From: Syntrophaceae bacterium | GTDB lineage: Bacteria; Desulfobacterota; BSN033; UBA1163 | Assembly (NCBI GenBank): GCA_018333715.1 | Contig: JAGXSW010000127.1 | Coordinates: 1 to 32,503 of the forward strand | DNA: 32,503 nt | Direction of reading: 5' to 3' | Shown here: piece after piece, positions 8,891-16,976 of the stretch | Layout of the letters: every line of letters starts with the position of its first letter | How positions within the stretch are numbered: the stretch's first letter is position 1 | Position numbers and translations under genes: made by a program | Notes under the pieces: model-generated | Told to the model about the DNA's origin: nothing | Database searches by the model: none | Seen by the model: the letters and a program-made list of their open reading frames with translations, nothing else

Positions 8891-9211
8891 TTAGTAAGTT
8901 GGGTAGCCGGCTTGTTTCCAGGCTTCAACACCGCCAGCAAGGCACTTCACATTTTTATATCCCATGTCTATATACTTTACTGCCTCACGGGCAGCGCTGG
9001 CCTCTTTGGTTCAGGCACAGTAGAAGATTATTTCCTGATTCTTAGTAATGGATGGATCTCTCAATTTAAACTCCCCGTGTGAGATCGCCCCTTCTAACCT
9101 CACCTTCTTAAACTTCTCCTCATCTTCGTAGGCACAGACGAGAAGGGCTTTCCCCTCCTTCACTTTTTTATGAACTTCATCTGGAGAAACTCTTTTGGGT
9201 TCTTCCATCAC
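8891..9211 (-). CDS. Rhodanese-like selenoprotein candidate (CAU active-site motif)
   Basis: Called ORF 9011..9211 ends ...EIIFYCA; reading TGA (9013..9011) as Sec gives EIIFYCAUTKEASAAREAVKYIDMGYKNVKCLAGGVEAWKQAGYPTY, stop TAA at 8893..8891. Perfect 5-bp hairpin CUGCC-CGUGA-GGCAG begins 17 nt after the TGA. Confidence 0.8.
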
Positions 9212-9282
9212 ATTCCTCCTGGATCAACATAGTTATTTATAACCCACACTCCCATGAAAAGCATCTTACCATTGAATATGAT

Positions 9283-9432
9283 GATCTCGTAAAAAGGCTT
9301 CTGTGTCCTGGTTTTGTCATTCTGGCCCCGTACCAAGTACAAGGTAAACTCCAGCCGAAATCCAGTGTTTTCAATCAGTAAAAAATTTCCTGGACTCCGG
9401 TTTTCACCGGAGTGACGACTTTTTGCGGGTTT
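9283..9432. mobile_element. MITE-like palindromic element, degenerate
   Basis: Ends ctcgtaaaaag / ctttttgcggg (imperfect inverted); internal gtcattctgg and ctggactccggttttcaccggagtgac. Confidence 0.5.
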
Positions 9433-9489
9433 ATCAAATATTGATTATTCAAATGTTTTGAATTATGATGCAATCCAGAGGGATAAATC

Positions 9490-9894
9490 ATGGCGGAATA
9501 TACGGATCAACATGCCCGGGCAGGGTTGGATGCTCCCCTTCCCAGGATTGAGTGTTTCGAGAATCAATATAAGAATTACGAGATCACCATCTCCATCCCG
9601 GAATACACCTCGGTCTGCCCGAAATCAGGGCTTCCCGATTTTGGAACGATTACTATCCGATATATTCCGGATAAGTGGTGTGTGGAATTAAAATCTTTAA
9701 AGGAATATATCCTCGCTTACCGAAACCTGGGAATCTTCTACGAAAATGCGGTCAATCGAATCCTCAGGGATTTTGTGAGCGCTTCCAAACCGGTTTGGGC
9801 GAAGGTGACCGGTGAATTCAATGTTCGGGGAGGAATGAAGAGCACGATTGAAGCCTCATATCCTTCGGCCTCCATCAGAAAAAAGGCCAAGTAA
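9490..9894 (+). CDS. queF: NADPH-dependent 7-cyano-7-deazaguanine reductase QueF
   Basis: 134 aa; YTSVCPKSGLPDFGTITIRYIPDKWCVELKSLKEYI is diagnostic of unimodular QueF. Confidence 0.95.
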   Translation: MAEYTDQHARAGLDAPLPRIECFENQYKNYEITISIPEYTSVCPKSGLPDFGTITIRYIPDKWCVELKSLKEYILAYRNLGIFYENAVNRILRDFVSASKPVWAKVTGEFNVRGGMKSTIEASYPSASIRKKAK

Positions 9895-9904
9895 TAACTT
9901 TACA

Positions 9905-9992
9905 ATTTTGTCATTCCGGACCTGATCCGGAATCCAGTCTTTTCCATCTGGATTCCCGTTTCCACGGGAATGACAACCTTTTACGAAACCAT
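9905..9992. mobile_element. MITE-like palindromic element
   Basis: gtcattccggacctgatccggaatccag...ctggattcccgtttccacgggaatgacaaccttttacgaaacc; overlaps the start of the longest arsC ORF. Confidence 0.6.
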
Positions 9993-9996
9993 CATT

Positions 9997-10425
9997 ATGA
10001 ATCAAAAAATGAACAAGGTTCTCTTTCTCTGTACCGGCAATTCCGCACGGAGCCAGATGGCAGAGGGGTTGATGAGGTTTCTCGGTCAAGACGGTTGGAA
10101 AGTTCGGAGCGCAGGCATTTTCCCATCCTATGTTCATCCTCTGGCTTTTCGCGCCATGGAGGAGATCGGAATCGATATCTCCGGACAGACCTCCAAATCT
10201 ACGGATGAATTTCTCAACGAAGAGTTCGATTATATCATCACCCTCTGCGACCATGCGGCCATGGCCTGCCCAAATTTTCCCGGTCAGGGGAAACGGGTCG
10301 CCTGGTCCTTTGAAGACCCTGCCGCCGCCATTGGAACGATTGAAGAAAGGTTGGCGGTGTTTCGAAGAGTGAGGGATGAAATTAAGGCAAAGGTCGAAGA
10401 ATTTTTGAGATCAGAATCATCTTAA
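9997..10425 (+). CDS. ArsC-type arsenate reductase / low-molecular-weight protein tyrosine phosphatase family
   Basis: VLFLCTGNSARSQMAEGLMR P-loop (CX5R); LCDHAAMACPNFPG; start moved from 9970 because the first residues translate the repeat. Confidence 0.9.
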   Translation: MNQKMNKVLFLCTGNSARSQMAEGLMRFLGQDGWKVRSAGIFPSYVHPLAFRAMEEIGIDISGQTSKSTDEFLNEEFDYIITLCDHAAMACPNFPGQGKRVAWSFEDPAAAIGTIEERLAVFRRVRDEIKAKVEEFLRSESS

Positions 10426-10528
10426 CTGTTTAAAAGTCAACCTTTGTTCTCCCTCGCTTAAAGCCTTAAGATAGATTGAGGTCATCCCCATCCCTTTTTT
10501 AAAATTTGTATAGAAAATATAAACAAAT

Positions 10529-10620
10529 GGCACGAATGACAGCGAATGACACGAATGGGAAACCATTCGTCACTTTTCGTGAAATTCCTTTGTAGTCATC
10601 ATTTCCATCATTCGTGGGTG
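10529..10620. repeat. cacgaatg-type repeat with hairpin, between convergent genes
   Basis: cacgaatgacagcgaatgacacgaatgg-gaaa-ccattcgtcac...cattcgtg: direct and inverted copies of CACGAATG. Confidence 0.65.
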
Positions 10621-10638
10621 CCCTCTGGTCCTGATGAA

Positions 10639-11643
10639 TTAATCAGCAACTCTTAACACTCCCGATCCTTGAATCTTTCCCTGTTTTAAAAGGAGAAGGG
10701 CCTGATTTGCATCCGCCAATTGAAATTCTTCAACTTCCGGAATAATGGGAATTTCAGCGGCCAGTGAGAGGAAATCCTCGGCATCTTTCCTGGTGATGTT
10801 GGCCACGCTCTTAATCTCTTTTTCATCCCAGAGGTGCCGGGCATAGTCCAGAGGTGGAATGGAATTTTTTTTTCGAATCACTGCCAATATCAACCTGCCT
10901 CCCTTTTCTAAAACGCTCAGAGCATTGGCCACCGTTTCTCCAACGGGAGTAAAATCAATAGCACAATTGAGCTTCCCTGGGGGTTGATCTTCCGGAGCGC
11001 CTGTCCAGGAAGCTCCTAACTTTCTTGCCAAATCCCGATGTTCTTCACTTCTTGTAAAAACGAAAACCTCACACCCCAAATATTTTGCCGCCTGAATGAC
11101 GATATGAGCGGAGGCCCCGAATCCAAAAAGCCCTAAGGTTTGACCCTTTTTAATGCCTGAGAGCATCAAATCCCGGTATCCGATGGCGCCGGCGCATAAG
11201 AGCGGAGCGGCCTGAGAGTCAGAAAATATTTGAGGGATTAAATAGGCATAGTCTTCTGAAACCACTGTGTATTGGGCATAGCCCCCATTTGCATGGCATC
11301 CCGTGCCTTTGAAGTCCGAGCACAGGTTTTCATTCCCTCCCTGACAGAAATGGCATCTTCCGCAGGCCGAGTAGATCCACGCAATGCCCACCCGATCTCC
11401 TAATTGGAATCTTTTGACCCCTGAACCCAGGGCTGCCACCTTTCCAACCACCTGATGACCCAAGACAACAGGAAGTCTGGACTGAAGCCTTCCCTCAATC
11501 TCATCCAGTTCCGTGTGACAAACCCCGCAGACAGAGACCTTGACTAAAATCTCTCCGGGACCGGGAACAGGATCAGGCAGGTCCTCCATTCTTAAGGGCT
11601 TCTTTTCAATTGATGAAGTCTCTCTAAGCGCCATTGCCTTCAT
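10639..11643 (-). CDS. Zinc-dependent alcohol dehydrogenase (MDR superfamily)
   Basis: VCGVCHTELDEIEGR, GHQVVGKVAALG, structural-zinc CGRCHFCQGGNENLC, GLFGFGASAH Rossmann motif. Confidence 0.94.
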   Translation of the reverse strand: MKAMALRETSSIEKKPLRMEDLPDPVPGPGEILVKVSVCGVCHTELDEIEGRLQSRLPVVLGHQVVGKVAALGSGVKRFQLGDRVGIAWIYSACGRCHFCQGGNENLCSDFKGTGCHANGGYAQYTVVSEDYAYLIPQIFSDSQAAPLLCAGAIGYRDLMLSGIKKGQTLGLFGFGASAHIVIQAAKYLGCEVFVFTRSEEHRDLARKLGASWTGAPEDQPPGKLNCAIDFTPVGETVANALSVLEKGGRLILAVIRKKNSIPPLDYARHLWDEKEIKSVANITRKDAEDFLSLAAEIPIIPEVEEFQLADANQALLLLKQGKIQGSGVLRVAD

Positions 11644-11691
11644 CTTGTGATTCTCCTTCTGAACCCATCCTATAACGCCCCATATGCCTTT

Positions 11692-13464
11692 TCAATCATT
11701 CCGACTCTTTAAGATTGGTTTTTCCAGGGCGCTCTTTAAAAAATAATCTAATACTCTCTTCGAGGTCTTCTCTTGTACCATTGAAAATCCATTCCGGGAA
11801 ACTTTTCTCAGGCTGAAAAACGACCTCTCCTTCAAAAGCATCAACAGTATATCTGGCCATAAAATAACACCATCCTCAGCCTTAACCTTATGGGAAGCTC
11901 TAATAATTCCATATTCGTCACTCCCGCGAAAGCGGGAGTCCAGTGATTTCAAGCGTTTCTGGATTCCGGCTTTCGCCGGAATGACATTTTTAGAGGTAGC
12001 CTTATCTTTTAGTCCCTGAAACAACGCTTCCCAGGTGATTCCCACCTCCAACTCTCCACGATCCATCTTGCCTTTAATAAAATTAATGACCCTCGCCAAT
12101 CGCAGGAGGGTGACCATATCGAGACGGTTAAACTCTTTTGTTTCGATGGGAAGTCCACTGGAGCGCCATTGGGAGAGGTTCGAGGGCAAAATGCCATCCT
12201 CTTTGCATCTCTGGAAAAGAGGCGTTCCTGGGACGGGATAATAGATGCTCGGGCCGACCAGAACCTTCTTCCCCATCAGGTAGATAAGGGTGTCCACCAT
12301 CTCTTCGATGGTTTGATCAGGCATCCCCAGAATGGCATAGGCAATCACCTTCAGGCCAACCTCTTCGGCCTTCTTCAGAATTTGATTAAAATCTGTCCTC
12401 TCCCGAGGCCTTCTCATTCTTTCTTTGGTGGAAGGATCTGAGCTGACATAGGAAAGATTGACGGTATGAAACCCTGCTCTCTTCATCAATCCCAAAACCT
12501 CTCCGTCCAGAGAGGCAAAAGAGACGCCGTTCATGGCGGTAAGCTCAATATTCTTTTCTCCAAAAGCATCCATGACGAGTTTCATCAATCGTTTCGCCCG
12601 CTCAAGATCATAGGTGAAATTGTCGTCCTCGAGATCGAAGACCTCGATCCCATATTTTCTATGGCATTCTCTCATCTCCTGAAGGATATTCTCCGGATTT
12701 CTCACTCTAAAGGAAGACCCCATGACAAGATGGGTTGAGCAGTAAGCGCATCCATGAGGGCACCCCCTGCTCGTGATCAACATGGTGGATCTCTTCCCAT
12801 TGATCCTGTATCGATCCGGATCGAGTAATCCTCTCTCCGGGAAAGGAAGGGAATTCAAATCTTGAATAAAATCTCGAAGGGGATGAATTCGCATTTCCCC
12901 ATCGGTTCGATATCCGACTCCATCGATCCCTGATATTTCCTTCACCCTTCCCTTTTGAATCTGTTCCACGAGGGCTGGGAATCGGAACTCACCTTCTCCC
13001 AGGACGATATAATCGACATCAGGACTCCTCAGGACTCCCTCCGGTTCGCTGCTGACATGGGAGCCTCCCATCACGACCATATTCTTCTTGTTCCATTCTT
13101 TGATGATCCGGGCAACCTTAAGAGCTTCTCCATGGTAGGGGGTAAAGGAGGAGGAGATTCCGAAGAGATCCGCTTTCGAGTCCCCGATCTTTTTTCTAAT
13201 CTCTCCCCAGCCCATTCCAAAGTGGTAATACCCTGTATAGAGTTTGAAAGGACTTCGGTCGCCAAAAGGATAGAGATCACGAAGGTAAGAAAGTTCAGAA
13301 GGGACAGGAATCGATTTTTTCTTCCCTGCCTGGCAATCGAGGATCTCCACTTCATACCCACGGGCCTGGAGTGAGGCCGCAAGATAAGCCAGCCCGATCG
13401 GCTGGGTCCGCATGGAGGTTTGATAAAAATCCAGAACAGGCGGCTGAATGAGAAGGATCTTCAT
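11692..13464 (-). CDS. B12-binding-domain radical SAM protein
   Basis: N-terminal LIQPPVLDFYQTSMRTQPIGLAYLAASLQARG; TSRGCPHGCAYCS (CxxxCxxC); ELTAMNGVSFASLDGEVLGLMKRAGF. Confidence 0.94.
   Translation of the reverse strand: MKILLIQPPVLDFYQTSMRTQPIGLAYLAASLQARGYEVEILDCQAGKKKSIPVPSELSYLRDLYPFGDRSPFKLYTGYYHFGMGWGEIRKKIGDSKADLFGISSSFTPYHGEALKVARIIKEWNKKNMVVMGGSHVSSEPEGVLRSPDVDYIVLGEGEFRFPALVEQIQKGRVKEISGIDGVGYRTDGEMRIHPLRDFIQDLNSLPFPERGLLDPDRYRINGKRSTMLITSRGCPHGCAYCSTHLVMGSSFRVRNPENILQEMRECHRKYGIEVFDLEDDNFTYDLERAKRLMKLVMDAFGEKNIELTAMNGVSFASLDGEVLGLMKRAGFHTVNLSYVSSDPSTKERMRRPRERTDFNQILKKAEEVGLKVIAYAILGMPDQTIEEMVDTLIYLMGKKVLVGPSIYYPVPGTPLFQRCKEDGILPSNLSQWRSSGLPIETKEFNRLDMVTLLRLARVINFIKGKMDRGELEVGITWEALFQGLKDKATSKNVIPAKAGIQKRLKSLDSRFRGSDEYGIIRASHKVKAEDGVILWPDILLMLLKERSFFSLRKVSRNGFSMVQEKTSKRVLDYFLKSALEKPILKSRND
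11917..11985. repeat. Palindromic repeat unit translated inside the radical SAM CDS
   Basis: gtcactcccgcgaaagcgggagtccag...ctggattccggctttcgccggaatgac; minus strand encodes NVIPAKAGIQKRLKSLDSRFRGSD in frame. Confidence 0.9.
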
Positions 13465-13657
13465 TTCTTTACCCCGTTAGAAGTTCTTCGACCTTCCGAC
13501 CGGAGGGCAAACAATGGGGCTTTAAACTCCGTATTTGCTCTAAAAGGAATGCTATATTTTCATCACTGCTGCAAGCCCTGTACCGTGCTGGTGCTGGGCT
13601 TCCTCTCAGGGTAAACCCAGGGCCATTTGTCCATTTCTGAATAGGGCTATTTAGCAC

Positions 13658-13687
13658 TTGACAAATAAGTTGATCTCATCATAATAT
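13658..13687 (+). promoter_or_regulatory. Candidate sigma-70-type promoter for the liv operon
   Basis: TTGACA - 18 nt - TAATAT, about 160 bp upstream of the livK-like start. Confidence 0.5.
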
Positions 13688-13846
13688 TATCATCCGCAGG
13701 GCAGAAAAGCCGTGGAGAAAAAGTATTCCAACTATCTTTTTAAATCAATTTGAATCTCAAAAAAAGGGGGTGATAAGACTAGTTCATGGATGGGCACCGG
13801 TTCCAATCTCATAACAATCTTTAAAAACTTTAAAAAGGAGGGTTCT

Positions 13847-15148
13847 ATGAAGAGAATTTTTATTCTATCCATTGTATGTGCGGTGGCGATCTGCCTGGTC
13901 GCGGTCTCCGTACCAGCCCAGACGAAAAAAGAAGCATTCAAATACGAAGACAAGATCGGCGTGGTGAAGATCAAGAAAGGCGATCCCATCCACATCGCCG
14001 CCTGGATGGTTGTCGCAGGACCGGATGCTTCATTGGGAACCGATACCAAACGGGGTGTCGAGCTTGCCATTGAAGACAAGGGCGGAAAGATCCTTGGCTT
14101 CGCCGTTAAACTGTCCGTCCAGGACACCGGCTGTAACGCCGAAGGCGGGATGGCGGCTGCAACCAAATTAGCCGCTGACCCGACCATTGTGGCCGCCATC
14201 GGCTCAAACTGCTCAAGCGAGGCCAGACCCGGGGCCCCCATCCTCTGGAAGGCCGGCATTGCAACGGTATCACCTTCTAATACCGCGCCCTTCCTGACAG
14301 ACCCCAAACGCGGCCCCGAGTATGACGGCTATCTCCGCACCGCTCACAACGATAAGGTTCAGGGAGCCGTGGCCGCAGAATATGCCATTAAACAGTTGAA
14401 GCTCAAAAAGGCTGCCACCATCCATGACGGAAGCCCTTATGCCGAACAGCTTCAGGCCGTCTTTGCCGAGAACTTCAAAAAATTAGGCGGCACAATCACT
14501 TCCCAGGAAGCCGTTGCTCCGACCGATACGGACATGCGGCCCGTTCTGACAAAGATTGCCACAGGCAAACCCGATATTATCTACTACCCCATCTTCATTG
14601 CAGCGGGCGGGCACGTCACCCGGCAGGTGAAAGAAGTAAGGGGGTTGGAGAAAGTTAAATTGATGAGCGCGGACGGAACCTTCTCGTCCGACTTCATTAA
14701 AGCCGCTGGGGATACGGCCGTTGGAATGTACCACTCCAGTCCTGATTTCTCCGCTTTTGGCGCCGGCTACAAGACCTTTCTTGAAAAACACCAGAAAAAA
14801 TATGGTGAAAAACCGATCGCACCTTTCCATGCCCATGGTTATGATGCGGCCATGATCGTCTTGGCCGCCATTGAGAAAGTGGGCAAGACGGCTCCGGATG
14901 GCGCGCTCCATATCGGCCGTCAGCAACTCCGGGATGCCCTTTACGCAACAAAGAACTTCAAGGGGTTGACAGGAAATCTCACCTGTGGGGAGACTGGAGA
15001 CTGCGCGGACCCGATGATCGCCGTCTACCAGATAACAGCCGATAATGTCAAAAAACTGGCTATTCCGGATAAACCCATTTGGTCGCCCGCAGTCGCGGCG
15101 CCGCCAGCCAAACCGGCTCCTGCTAAGGAAGCCCCTAAGAAGAAATAA
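13847..15148 (+). CDS. livK: Branched-chain amino acid ABC transporter substrate-binding protein
   Basis: Signal peptide MKRIFILSIVCAVAICLVAVSVPAQ; AWMVVAGPDASLGTDTKRGVELAIEDKGG; RBS-like AAGGAGGGTTCT before ATG 13847. Specificity not determinable. Confidence 0.92.
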   Translation: MKRIFILSIVCAVAICLVAVSVPAQTKKEAFKYEDKIGVVKIKKGDPIHIAAWMVVAGPDASLGTDTKRGVELAIEDKGGKILGFAVKLSVQDTGCNAEGGMAAATKLAADPTIVAAIGSNCSSEARPGAPILWKAGIATVSPSNTAPFLTDPKRGPEYDGYLRTAHNDKVQGAVAAEYAIKQLKLKKAATIHDGSPYAEQLQAVFAENFKKLGGTITSQEAVAPTDTDMRPVLTKIATGKPDIIYYPIFIAAGGHVTRQVKEVRGLEKVKLMSADGTFSSDFIKAAGDTAVGMYHSSPDFSAFGAGYKTFLEKHQKKYGEKPIAPFHAHGYDAAMIVLAAIEKVGKTAPDGALHIGRQQLRDALYATKNFKGLTGNLTCGETGDCADPMIAVYQITADNVKKLAIPDKPIWSPAVAAPPAKPAPAKEAPKKK

Positions 15149-15170
15149 CCCTATTGCTCTAAGAACAGTG

Positions 15171-15256
15171 GCACCCTCTCCCCCCGCCTACTGGCCCCGG
15201 TCCCGACCGAGGGCGGGGCAGGCAGGCGATAGGGAGAGGGGATGGGTGAGGGGCAA
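15171..15256. repeat. GC-rich intergenic inverted repeat
   Basis: caccctctccccccgcc ... ggcggggcaggcaggcgatagggagaggggatgggtg between livK and livH. Confidence 0.6.
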
Positions 15257-15262
15257 ATTGTC

Positions 15263-15406
15263 TAATTAGAGTCTGTCCATAAACTGCCCTTTCCGTCATG
15301 CCGGACTTGATCCGGCATCCAGAAGGTCTTGAAAGAACTGGATTCCGGCTTTCGCTGGAATGACGACCTTTGGGGAAACCGTTAGTTTATAAACAGACTC
15401 TAATTA
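15263..15406. mobile_element. 144-bp MITE-like element with 23-bp terminal inverted repeats
   Basis: Left taattagagtctgtccataaact (15263-15285), right agtttataaacagactctaatta (15384-15406): 21/23 match as inverted repeat; internal gtcatgccgg...ctggattccggctttcgctggaatgac. Confidence 0.88.
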
Positions 15407-15446
15407 CTTATTTGTGCCGGTGTCGTAAAAAATAGGGGAAACCCTT

Positions 15447-16508
15447 ATGCTGAAACGCTGGATAGAAAGAATTACCCCCACCGATGTGGTCATGTGGTTC
15501 ATTGGAGGGGCGATTTTACTGATGATCTTCTGGGGCTCCACCGCCACTCTAACTGCAAAAACATACACGGTTCACCACTGGTTCGACTTCATCATCTTCG
15601 GCCTGGCTCAGGGAAGCATCTATGCCTTAATCGCCATGGGCTACACTATGGTCTATGGAATTTTAAGAATGATCAACTTTGCTCATAGCGAAGTCTTCAT
15701 GTGCGGTCCTTATACGGCCTATTACGTTGCGGCCGCCTTTTATTCATCCGGTTTCCTCGATCAATATCCCATCATCAGCCTCATCATGATTTTTCTCGTC
15801 TCCATGGCCACTTCAACACTGGTGGCCATCCTTCTCGAACGGATCGCCTATCGTCCTCTCCGGACAGCGCCCCGCCTGATCCCTCTTATCACAGCCATCG
15901 GGGCCTCTTTCTTTCTCCAATACACCATCCGGGGACTCTATGGATCCGGTTTCCAGGCTTATCCCGTAGTAAATATCCTTGAGGGTGAATGGGCTTTCGG
16001 AGGATTCCGCATCCTGAAGTTTCAGGCTGTGGTCATTTTGGCGGCCGCCATCCTGATGGCCGCTCTCTACTCTTTTGTGCAACGAACCCGTTTGGGCAAA
16101 GCGATTCGCGCCGTTTCCGAAGATAAAGAGACCTCTTCCCTCATGGGAATTGACATAGATAAAATGATCGTTACGACCTTCGTCATCGGAGGCATGTCCG
16201 CCGGAGCCGCGGGCGTCCTTTATGCCCTGATGTTTAAGCAGGTCCATTTCTTCATGGGTTTTATTCCGGGAATTAAAGCCTTCACGGCAGCCGTATTGGG
16301 AGGTATCGGAAACATCCCCGGAGCCATGCTGGGCGGAATCTTTCTCGGTCTCGTGGAGTCTGTGGGACCGAGCCTCTTCCTCGATGGCTTGGGCATTGTC
16401 GCTCCTTACCAGTTAAAAGACGCCATTGCCTTCACCATGCTCGTCCTGGTTCTGATCTTCAGGCCCACGGGCATCCTGGGAGAGCGATTGGCAGTGAAGA
16501 AAGCCTAA
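15447..16508 (+). CDS. livH: Branched-chain amino acid ABC transporter permease, LivH family
   Basis: FIIFGLAQGSIYALIAMGYTMVYGILRMINFAHSEVFM; GIKAFTAAVLGGIGNIPGAMLGG. Confidence 0.95.
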   Translation: MLKRWIERITPTDVVMWFIGGAILLMIFWGSTATLTAKTYTVHHWFDFIIFGLAQGSIYALIAMGYTMVYGILRMINFAHSEVFMCGPYTAYYVAAAFYSSGFLDQYPIISLIMIFLVSMATSTLVAILLERIAYRPLRTAPRLIPLITAIGASFFLQYTIRGLYGSGFQAYPVVNILEGEWAFGGFRILKFQAVVILAAAILMAALYSFVQRTRLGKAIRAVSEDKETSSLMGIDIDKMIVTTFVIGGMSAGAAGVLYALMFKQVHFFMGFIPGIKAFTAAVLGGIGNIPGAMLGGIFLGLVESVGPSLFLDGLGIVAPYQLKDAIAFTMLVLVLIFRPTGILGERLAVKKA

Positions 16509-16554
16509 TAGTCAAATAGTCTAATCGTCGCATAGTCGGATAGTTAAAGAGTTA
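16509..16554. repeat. Octamer array (TAGTCNNA), left half, site A
   Basis: tagtcaaa tagtctaa tcgtcgca tagtcgga tagttaaa gagtta; starts one nt after the livH stop and runs to the next ATG. Confidence 0.9.
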
Positions 16555-16923
16555 ATGAAGATTAGAAGATCCGAAGATCTCGATAGTTGGAAAAAAGCAA
16601 GAGAGTTGGCAAATTTGATTTACAATTTAACGGATCAACCAAAATTTAAAAAAGATTTTCGATTGTGTGGTCAAGTGAGAGATGCAAGTGGATCTGTTAT
16701 GCACAATATTGCGGAGGGTTTTGATTTGGGATCAGATCCTGAATTTATCCGATTTTTAAAAATATCCCGCCGTTCTTCCAGCGAGGTTCAATCTCAATTA
16801 TATCTCGCTCTTGATCGGAAGTATATTACTTCAACCCAGCTCCAAGACGCTTATGAAAAGGCTACCGATGTTAAAAAACTGAACAATGGTTTGATAGCCT
16901 ATTTACGTAAAACAAAAAAATAA
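16555..16923 (+). CDS. Four-helix-bundle protein, S23/IVP-like family
   Basis: 122 aa; SWKKARELANLIYNLTDQPKFKKDFRLCGQVRDASGSVMHNIAEGFDLGSDPEFIRFLKISRRSSSEVQSQLYLALDRKYI resembles 23S rRNA intervening-sequence (S23) / four helix bundle proteins. Confidence 0.93.
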   Translation: MKIRRSEDLDSWKKARELANLIYNLTDQPKFKKDFRLCGQVRDASGSVMHNIAEGFDLGSDPEFIRFLKISRRSSSEVQSQLYLALDRKYITSTQLQDAYEKATDVKKLNNGLIAYLRKTKK

Positions 16924-16936
16924 TTTTTGGCTATAT

Positions 16937-16976
16937 GACTATCCGACTATTCGACTATAAGACTAAAGGACTATGA
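16937..16976. repeat. Octamer array (GACTATNN), right half, site A
   Basis: gactatcc gactattc gactataa gactaaag gactatga; last unit contains the livM ATG (16973). Confidence 0.9.

Noticed and set aside
8846-9082. Plus-strand ORFs of 78 and 63 aa
   Set aside because: Antisense to the C-terminal half of the Sec-type rhodanese; the minus-strand reading is homologous to its paralogue.
13480-13640. Possible structured RNA or riboswitch upstream of livK
   Set aside because: Some local G/C pairing but no recognisable riboswitch core; not supportable by eye.
16555-16923. Diversity-generating retroelement Avd gene
   Set aside because: Avd is a four-helix bundle too, but no reverse transcriptase, template repeat or variable repeat was seen nearby.
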